This document shows positions 58,001 through 64,000 of a stretch of DNA of 64,000 nucleotides, piece by piece (the first letter of the stretch is position 1; each line of letters begins with the position of its first letter). The notes under the pieces were generated by a model. The model saw nothing but the letters and a program-made list of their open reading frames with translations, searched no databases and was not told the DNA's origin. Where the stretch lies: positions 72,077,546 to 72,141,545 of the forward strand of contig NC_069125.1 of NCBI RefSeq assembly GCF_026914265.1, in the 5' to 3' direction. Position numbers and translations under genes: made by a program. This stretch comes from Mya arenaria. Lineage: Eukaryota > Mollusca > Bivalvia > Myida > Myidae.

Positions 58001-61000
58001 TAAACATCTTCGCATTCAAAGTCACTGTGAACTTGACCTTTGACCCAATGACTCCTAAATTCAATAAGGGTCATCCTCTGGTCAGGCCCAACTTCCATGT
58101 CAAGTTTGATGATCATAGGTTCAGGCATTGTTGAGTTATCACTGGGAGAAGATTTGTTAACTTTTTGCATTAAAGGTTACTGTGACCTTGACCTTGGCCC
58201 GATGACCCCCAAAGTCAAGAGGGGTCATCTACTGGTCAGGCCCAACCTTCGTGTCAAGTTTGATGACCATAGGTCCAGGAATTATCAAGTTTGCTTTCAA
58301 GGTCACTGTGTCCTTGACCTTTGACCCCCTAGAATCAATAGGGGTCATCTACTGGTCAGGCCCAACCTCCAAGTCAAGTTTGAGGGCCATGGATGCAGGC
58401 ATTGTTGAGTTATCACTCGGACAACCTTTTATCATTCAAGGTTACTTTGACCTTGACCTTTGGCCCAATGACCCCCCCAAAAAAACAATAGGAGTCATCG
58501 ACTGGTCAGGCCCAACCTCCAAGTCAAGTTTGAGGGCCATGGGTGCAGACATGGTCGAGTTATCACTCAGACAGCCTTTTATCATTCAAGGTCACTGTGA
58601 CCTTGACCTTTGGCCCGATGACCCCTAAAAACAATAGGGGTCATCTACTGGTCAGGCCCAACCTCCATGTCCAGTATGAGGGCCATGGGTGCAGGCATTG
58701 TCGAGTTTTGACTTGGACAACCTTTTACCATTCAATATCACTGTGACCTTGACCTTTGGCCCAATGACCCCCAAAAACAATAGAGGTCATCTACTGGTCA
58801 GGCCTAACTTCCATATCAAGTTTGATGACCATAGATGAAGGCATTGTTGAGTTATCACTCGGACAAGCTTTAAAATTATTTTACCATTAAAGGTCACTGT
58901 GACCTTGACCTTTGACCCGATGAGCCCTAAAATCAATAGGGGTCATCTACTAGTCAGGCCCAACATTCATGTCAAGTTTGATGACCATATGTTCAGAAAT
59001 TGTTGAGTTATCAGTCAACAAGCTTTGGTCTACCCACGGACCGACCGACCGACATACCGACAGACATGTGCAAAGCAATATACCCCTCTTCTTTGAAGGG
59101 GGGCATAATTATTTATAACTTTTCCATTTGACATGATTGGAAAACCTGTTGCACAGAAGAAGGAGAAGCATTTATTGTAAATCTTTTGAACAACACAATC
59201 AATTATCACAACTACAAGTAAGTGGTAAGTGATACCTTGTGTTTTGTGTCCATTACTGAGCAGCTCAATGTAGATATGCACAAACACCGGGAACAGAATG
59301 ACATGGACGTCTGCTCCAAACAATGAACTTTGCTCACTTAGAAATGCCTTCAACCTACACAAACATGAAAGCAAAATGTAATAAATAACAATGTAAACAC
59401 AATTAAGTTCCAAGTGGCATAATCCTTTAAAACAATAATTTGCAATACAGTAAAACTGATATCGCTCGGGGACGCCGGAGTCCCAGCTGAAGCCTCGAGG
59501 GAACCGATGTTTCGAACGACTCGAGTTTCAATTGTCCAGTCTGTTATGAATTATCTTTCAATAAATTTTAAGTTTGAAGTCGTCAAACCTACTGTTTACT
59601 ACGACACTGATTGTGGACATCGCTCATATGTTCAAAGGCTGTCATATACTAAATGTAAAAGAAAAAACAATTATAAATGAATAAATAGTTATGTTTATTT
59701 TTACAAAAAGCATATTTTCTAAACAAACAAGGTTTAAATAGGACAGTACATATGGCATTAGTCAGATCTAAGTTTTGCAAAATCAAGGATTGATGATTGG
59801 CGCATCTTGTCTGTCTCGCGAAACTGTTCAAACTCATAATTATCTTCTCAAATGCTCTTTTCAACTAATAGCGGTCATTCTTAAACAGTGATAATTAGTT
59901 TTTCACACCTTATGCAATTTCATTTCAACTGTCATTGCAATTTTATTTTTACAACTTGCGAAAATTTTAACACCTAGCAATTGTTTGTTTATTTTGGAAC
60001 ACGCGTTTGGGAGTGTAAAATTATGACCTCGAGTGAGTCCTAAGGTTTTGTGCATGATTAGTGTATTTGGGACCGGCTATTGTGCTCGACTTATTTCAGT
60101 TTCAATGCAGCGACCATCAGTATATTTTATATGAAAATAGAAGGAAAAATGTTCGGGACCAAGCTCTGACCTCGAGGGACCGCCGGTTCTCGAATGACCG
60201 CCTGTTCGAACGACAGCAGTTTTACTGTACATCTATAAAAAGGTCAAATAATAAAGGGCCATAATTTTTATTGATACTAGTATGCTTTAGGTATGGCTAT
60301 CTAAATTTATTAAATGAGTAGTTTGGGTGGTTTGGAACACTTATCTTAAGTTTCATTGCAATACATGACCTATTTGCTGAGGTATTGACTTAAATGTGCT
60401 TACATGTAAAACCTTAACCAATATGTGACATGAAGAAAGGGTGAGGAGAAGTAAAGCTCTCATATTCTTAGAAAATAGTCATGCTAAAAATTGAATTAGA
60501 ATACAACCTACATTCTCAGCCAATTTAATTGCAGATAGGCATTCATTAGGTACTAGGCTTAATCATTAAGAATTTCTACTTTTGCAGGTGTTCAAAAGGT
60601 CCGCCTACTGCCACTCATCCGAAACACACTCCCTTTGTCAGATTTTGCGTTTACAATGTGTCAGCCAATGAGGTTGTATTCTAAGTCAGTTAGATGACCT
60701 GATTATCTTGCTTCATGTCATCTAACTATGACATAAAAGTGGTAAAGGGAAGGTTTCCTGTAATAAAGAAAGCTGTTATGTCTCCCATAGTATCATGTTC
60801 ACATGATTTTAATAAATTATTTATATATAGATCTAAACATCGTCTCTTATCCCTAGACTGATTGATATCATGTACATTCACCTATTATACTGCTGTTCAC
60901 AAAGGCCAGGGTCCCCAGTGATGCTGGAAAAGGCAAGACTGTTGGTACCCGTTGCTTCCCCTGCCGCACTCCCATGCAGAGCCATGCCTGCCAGGGGCTG

Positions 61001-61039
61001 CTGCCATCTACACTCCTTCTTATGACTGGTCTCGCTATC
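49067..61039 (-). CDS. TAF5L: TAF5L (PAF65-beta): WD40 subunit of the SAGA/PCAF complex; 14 coding exons, 5' end missing
   Basis: TAF5L is the TAF5-like scaffold of the nuclear SAGA/PCAF histone acetyltransferase complex. Exons in transcript order: 61039-60882, 59354-59236, 57424-57295, 56438-56375, 55997-55943, 53555-53342, 53098-52910, 52713-52607, 52062-51981, 50865-50754, 50512-50344, 49960-49838, 49497-49434 and 49181-49067 (stop TGA). All phases agree and give 566 codons. The first five exons match the TAF5 N-terminal helical domain ([17 protein letters not shown]). An acidic linker ([10 protein letters not shown]) precedes most of the WD40 propeller, with GH...WD units such as [27 protein letters not shown] and [24 protein letters not shown] and SVRLLSGH point to TAF5L rather than TAF5. 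About 45 N-terminal residues (the LisH part) are missing, probably beyond 64 kb or in unrecognised exons. Introns hold several repeats. Confidence 0.95.
49500..49730. repeat. 66-bp tandem repeat, 3 copies, in a TAF5L intron
   Basis: Three units share AAACAT(T/C)CCATTATA, ACTGCCAC and CAACACTTGATATGTTG followed by ATTAC/TATTA. They lie in the intron before the 49497-49434 exon. Confidence 0.85.
51069..51936 (+). mobile_element. pearl/Helentron-like element with about 5 tandem core units, in a TAF5L intron
   Basis: Begins with the palindrome AGGGCCATGATGGCCCT and CGCTCACCT. It has about five core units of roughly 140-150 bases (CCTTGTTGTATTTTTGTAGA, GGAAGCTTCCTGTAAAGTTT, GGCCATTTTGTTGTTGTTG) and ends in a 34-nt compound hairpin at 51900-51933: AGCTCACC, GAGCAC, TTC, GTGCTC, GGTGAGCT. 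Tandem cores with a terminal hairpin are as described for pearl-type bivalve repeats; family assignment is from memory. Confidence 0.8.
54460..55170. repeat. diverged tandem-core repeat in a TAF5L intron
   Basis: Loose units of about 155 bases share GGTAGGAATTGGATAAGAAAT, ACAAACAAGGGCCA(A/T)AACTC and ATCTGGCTGTTGATCAAA. It is related to the region at 45900-47860, including the segment amplified there as a 60-bp minisatellite. Confidence 0.65.
56559..57058 (+). mobile_element. pearl/Helentron-like element, second family member, in a TAF5L intron
   Basis: Starts AACAAGAGGGTCAATAGGGC...CGCTCACC and ends AGTTCACCTTGAGCACTTTG...CTGAGCT, parallel to 51069-51936. The core has about three diverged units of 110-160 bases (CATGA(G/A)GCTGCATACCAA, TCAAGGGTCTGGGCC, TTTCAGAGAA). 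Confidence 0.75.
57560..59110 (+). mobile_element. tandem-core element rich in AGGTCA half-sites, in a TAF5L intron
   Basis: The ends carry an inverted motif, CATTATGCCCCCCC near 57580 and GGGGGGCATAAT near 59098. The core has about nine units of roughly 143-151 bases: TGACCTTGACCTTTGACCC, AATAGGGGTCATCTACTGG, TCAGGCCCAACCTCC, AAGTTTGAGGGCCATGGGTG, GAGTTATCACTCGGACAA. A GACCGACCGACCGACA run precedes the right end. No coding gene is present. Confidence 0.85.
59448..60227. mobile_element. Tigger/pogo-like MITE of 780 bp in a TAF5L intron
   Basis: TA flanks both ends (59446-59447, 60228-60229). Ends are CAGTAAAACTGATATCGCTCG and, inverted, CAGTAAAACTGCTGTCGTTCG. Both arms are rich in CTCGAGG and TTCGAACGAC, as in pogo-type elements whose ends read CAGTAAAAC. 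No transposase frame remains. Confidence 0.8.
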
Positions 61040-61532
61040 CTGAAACATCACAGACTGTAATAAGGGAATGAAATTTTTGCAGAAAAACAAATTTCTTAAA
61101 AACACCAAAATGAACATTTCTAGATCATACAGATTTTGTTTAGAACTCCAATGGTTGGGGGGTCCCATGTCCCAGGTACAGTCAACATAATCATGACAAT
61201 ATTAGCTTTTAATATCCTGATTGGACGCTATTTATAGACATAAGTAAGTCCAAAGTCAGAACTTACACTAGAGACAAGATGCAATACTTTAGATAGTGAT
61301 TTTATCATAATCGATTATTGAAAATAAATCCTTAAGAGCTGTTGTTCTTTGAATTTTAGACCATTTCTCTTTTCTAAAAATATAATGAGATACCATTTTT
61401 TTTTGCATTTAGGGGAGCGGCTCTAGCCTTTTGGAGGTGAAAAAATGCCCGATATTTTAAAATTCCACATCCAATTTTGAGATAAGTGTGTAATGTAAAT
61501 GGGCTGGAAAGGAGGTCGTAAAGAGTGCTGAA

Positions 61533-63420
61533 TTGATTAAATTGAAAAATCCTACTAATAATCAAGTGCTAATGTATTTGATTAAAAATTGTTTACACCA
61601 TAATTCTACAGTTCTACAGGATTATGGTGTTTGTCCACAGGTTCTCAAGTGGTCTGAGGAATTTCTCCTTCATAGAAGTCAGACAGTAGTCTTGAATGGT
61701 GATCGTTCTGAAGAAATACACGTAACATCTTGTGTACCTAAGGGCTCTGTACTGGGTCCCTTGTTTTTCCTGATTTATATTGATATAAACCTCCCTTCTA
61801 GTATCAAATCACAAGTATGAATTTTTGTCAATGATACTGCTCTCATCTTACTATCAATTCTCCCTCTGACTGTGCTATCCTTTAAAAAGACCTAAAACAA
61901 CTTGAATTATGGGAAAATGATTGGGATATGGAGTTTAATCCCTTCAAGTGTCCAGTTCTGCACATAACAAGGAATAAGCATATCATCAGAAACCTGTATA
62001 TACTCCATGGCCAGATCCTACAGTCAGCTCAAGTGCTAAATATCTTGGTGTTGATATATCAGCAGACCACAGCTGGAACACTCATATTTCAAGCAGGGTT
62101 TCTGCCAGCCCTTTATGGCTTGTCGGGCCCGACGTGCCTTCAGCTGGCAAGGCTTATTACCGACAAGCGTTAACTATGCCGACATGCTTTAATCCGCTCA
62201 GGGACAATCCTTATCAAAACAATCACCAGTTTTGACAATACACAGTTTTGCTGCGATTGCAACGGTTGACTGACAGCAAGAAGGCGTGTCGGGACTATTA
62301 CGGCATTTGTATCAGCCATTCAGGATCGACGACAGCATGAAGGCGTGTCGGTGAGGATTGACTGTGCAATTAACCAAACACCTCCTATTCTTTATCAAAA
62401 TGGGAATGTGTGAAAAACACCACTGTCGTAATTGCGACCTTCATCCCTATAATTACCTATGAATGCAAAGTAAACAATAAGTGTTAATTAATTTCGGTAA
62501 CATAAATCATGTGTCGTTTTATTTTGTTTATTGATCCCGGGTCCGTTTTTTAACCAATTATTAAATTGTAATTGAGAACCGTGTTAAGATTTCTGTGTTA
62601 ACAAGGGTTTTGCTATGTAATTGAATGTAATTGAGTCGCGTTCCCGTCTTTAGTTTAGTGTAAAGTTATATTTTGTGTTGCTTATTATTAAAATTATTTT
62701 ATCGTTCTTTTAATTTATTTAGAAAAAAGATCAATAAATCTGAAAATATACATTACATTCCCTTTAAGTTATTATTTAGCCGACCCGGCTTTAAAAATAA
62801 TGGCTGTTGCACCTTTTAATACGGATACACCCACGAGCAGTCGCCTTGCTCCGAGCTCTTTTGTGTTCCAGCATGCAGACAGCGTGTTTTACACATTTTG
62901 CTGTGACGTCAACGGTGTCAATATAAATAATACCCACACTAAACGAAACATGAGTCGATCGATGTCATCAATATTGTATTGTGGGAATACTTGAGAAGTA
63001 CCAATAATAAAATGAAGAGAAACAATTAAACCTTTTCACAAATATTTTTAATGTTAATCGGACTTGAGTTGGTAATTCTAAATCATAGGAACATAACTGT
63101 AAACTTGTTTAAAATGCAGGAATATGCACCATTTTGGTTACGAAAATAAAAAAAAATCGACGTCGGAAGGGGACACCCCTCCCAAACCCTCCCCTCCTGA
63201 CATGCCTTATGATTTTCCTGGCGGGAACCCTGTCAAAAATTACTGCCAATAAAAATAATACTCTCAACTTCATTAAAAGAAATATAAAAACAATAACAGA
63301 AAGTGTCAGGCTTACAAAACCCTTGTCGGTTCACAATTAGAATATGCAAGCTGCCATCTTATATTCAAACACCAGTGACATTAACCAGACTAATGCACCC
63401 ACTATGTTTCAGACAAATTC
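61533..63420 (+). mobile_element. LINE reverse transcriptase fragment, interrupted by a DNA element
   Basis: The plus strand reads SQTVVLNGDRSEEIHV, VPKGSVLGPLFFLIYIDINL and FVNDTALIL (normally FADDTA, so the first catalytic Asp is lost), then MEFNPFKCPVLHITRNK. After the inserted element at 62094-63232 the same protein resumes with SKITANKNNTLNFIKRNIKT. Stops and shifts are present. It is of the CR1/Jockey type, truncated at both ends, and lies upstream of the TAF5L exons on the opposite strand. Confidence 0.85.
62094..63232. mobile_element. 1.14-kb DNA transposon-like insertion with CAGGGTTYCYGCCAG ends
   Basis: Terminal inverted repeats CAGGGTTTCTGCCAG and CAGGGTTCCCGCCAG (13 of 15 alike) continue inward as TATG(A)GC(A/T)TGTC(G/A)GG. 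TCAAG lies before and TCAAA after, a possible short target duplication. It splits a LINE whose protein reads on across the insertion. Inside, GACAGCA(A/T)GAAGGCGTGTCGG is repeated. No transposase is seen. Confidence 0.85.
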
Positions 63421-63440
63421 AAGTAAAAACTGACTATCAC

Positions 63441-64000
63441 AAATTTTCATTCCAGGGCTCCAGGCAGGCTTTGAAAAGGGCAGGGTGGAGTTTTGAAAAG
63501 GGCAAGCTACATGAGTCGTGTAGGGGCGATTGGGGGTGGTTGTGGGAGGGGTCCACCCCTGTCACAAGGTGTTGTTTTTATTTGGGGGGGGGGGGGAATT
63601 TAAATCATTTTCCATGATTTTCAGACTTGAACAAAATGGGTCTTTTTCTCAAAATTTAGAAGGGTGATTTAATATCAAAATTAAAATTTGTCTTATTGTC
63701 TGTGGTATAGTGTGATTGTACTTGTCTGGAGTCTTCTTTAGTGCAATGTCACATATTTCTCCTAAAAATCATGTAAAATGAAGAAAAAACCAAAGACAGT
63801 TAAACATTTGAAGCAATCAAATAAATAAATACACAAAAAACAAATATGTAAGGGACGAATCTTAATTTGTTACGTTCAGGATTGGGTACGAATGTTACAT
63901 TCAGCCTGGCTGTTATTTAATTGTCTTCGGTAAAATAATGTTTAATATGCTGATGTTTTAGAATAAAATGACAATAAAAATCACTGCCCTTGCTTAAAAA
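63441..64000. other. possible transposon end at 63453, otherwise nothing recognised
   Basis: CAGGGCTCCAGGCAGGC followed by a G-rich block (GGGCGATTGGGGGTGGTTG, a run of 12 G near 63585) looks like another CAGGG-type transposon start. The other end was not found before the window stops. Confidence 0.3.

Noticed and set aside
61054-61400. Missing first coding exon of TAF5L
   Set aside because: I searched the minus strand to the window end for the conserved YLKRRQY start region and found nothing convincing, so no exon is called.

Overview
The window is eukaryotic nuclear DNA: AT-rich, gene-sparse, with intron-split genes and many repeats. The protein-coding exons look animal. The repeat families (TTAA MITEs with AGCTGCACTCTCACAG ends, pearl/Helentron-like elements with ~145-bp tandem cores and hairpin ends, DIRS-type remains, tandem-unit introns) are those I associate with bivalve molluscs. 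A bivalve is the best guess; the species cannot be read from the sequence.

Four host genes can be supported. JMJD6 (minus, 30065-37831) is rebuilt completely as 9 coding exons and 414 codons, with the HxD...H iron triad intact. IMMP1L (plus, 42520-45791) is rebuilt as 5 coding exons and 144 codons; in two successive introns the 3' splice acceptor has been duplicated. TAF5L (minus, 49067-61039) is seen as 14 coding exons covering the TAF5 N-terminal domain and the WD40 propeller; its first exon(s) lie outside the window or were not recognised. A small exon at 25678-25965 (plus) encodes a 95-residue secreted or membrane-anchored protein with eight cysteines that I do not recognise.

Layout: 1-25 kb is a repeat graveyard holding LINE 3' ends, a DIRS-like fossil, a tRNA-derived SINE head, a hAT transposase scrap, a 384-bp foldback element and a 1.27-kb array of a 36-bp minisatellite. 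25.7-26.3 kb holds the cysteine-rich gene. About 27.2-37.8 kb is JMJD6 with its probable 3' UTR and repeat-filled introns. 37.8-42.5 kb is a spacer with a LINE scrap, a CAACGTTG-type repeat and a CAGGG-ended element. 42.5-45.9 kb is IMMP1L. 46-49 kb holds repeats and two minisatellites. 49-61 kb is TAF5L, with three pearl-like elements and a Tigger-like element in its introns. 61.5-63.4 kb is a LINE interrupted by a DNA element.

The recognised genes do not form one pathway: JMJD6 is a nuclear 2-oxoglutarate oxygenase, IMMP1L a mitochondrial inner-membrane peptidase and TAF5L a SAGA/PCAF-complex subunit. I saw no clearly new system. The most interesting items are the twice-duplicated splice acceptors in IMMP1L, an intronic repeat array whose units carry nuclear-receptor response elements, and the eight-cysteine peptide. 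All gene models come from reading splice signals and remembered family sequences; no search was run.
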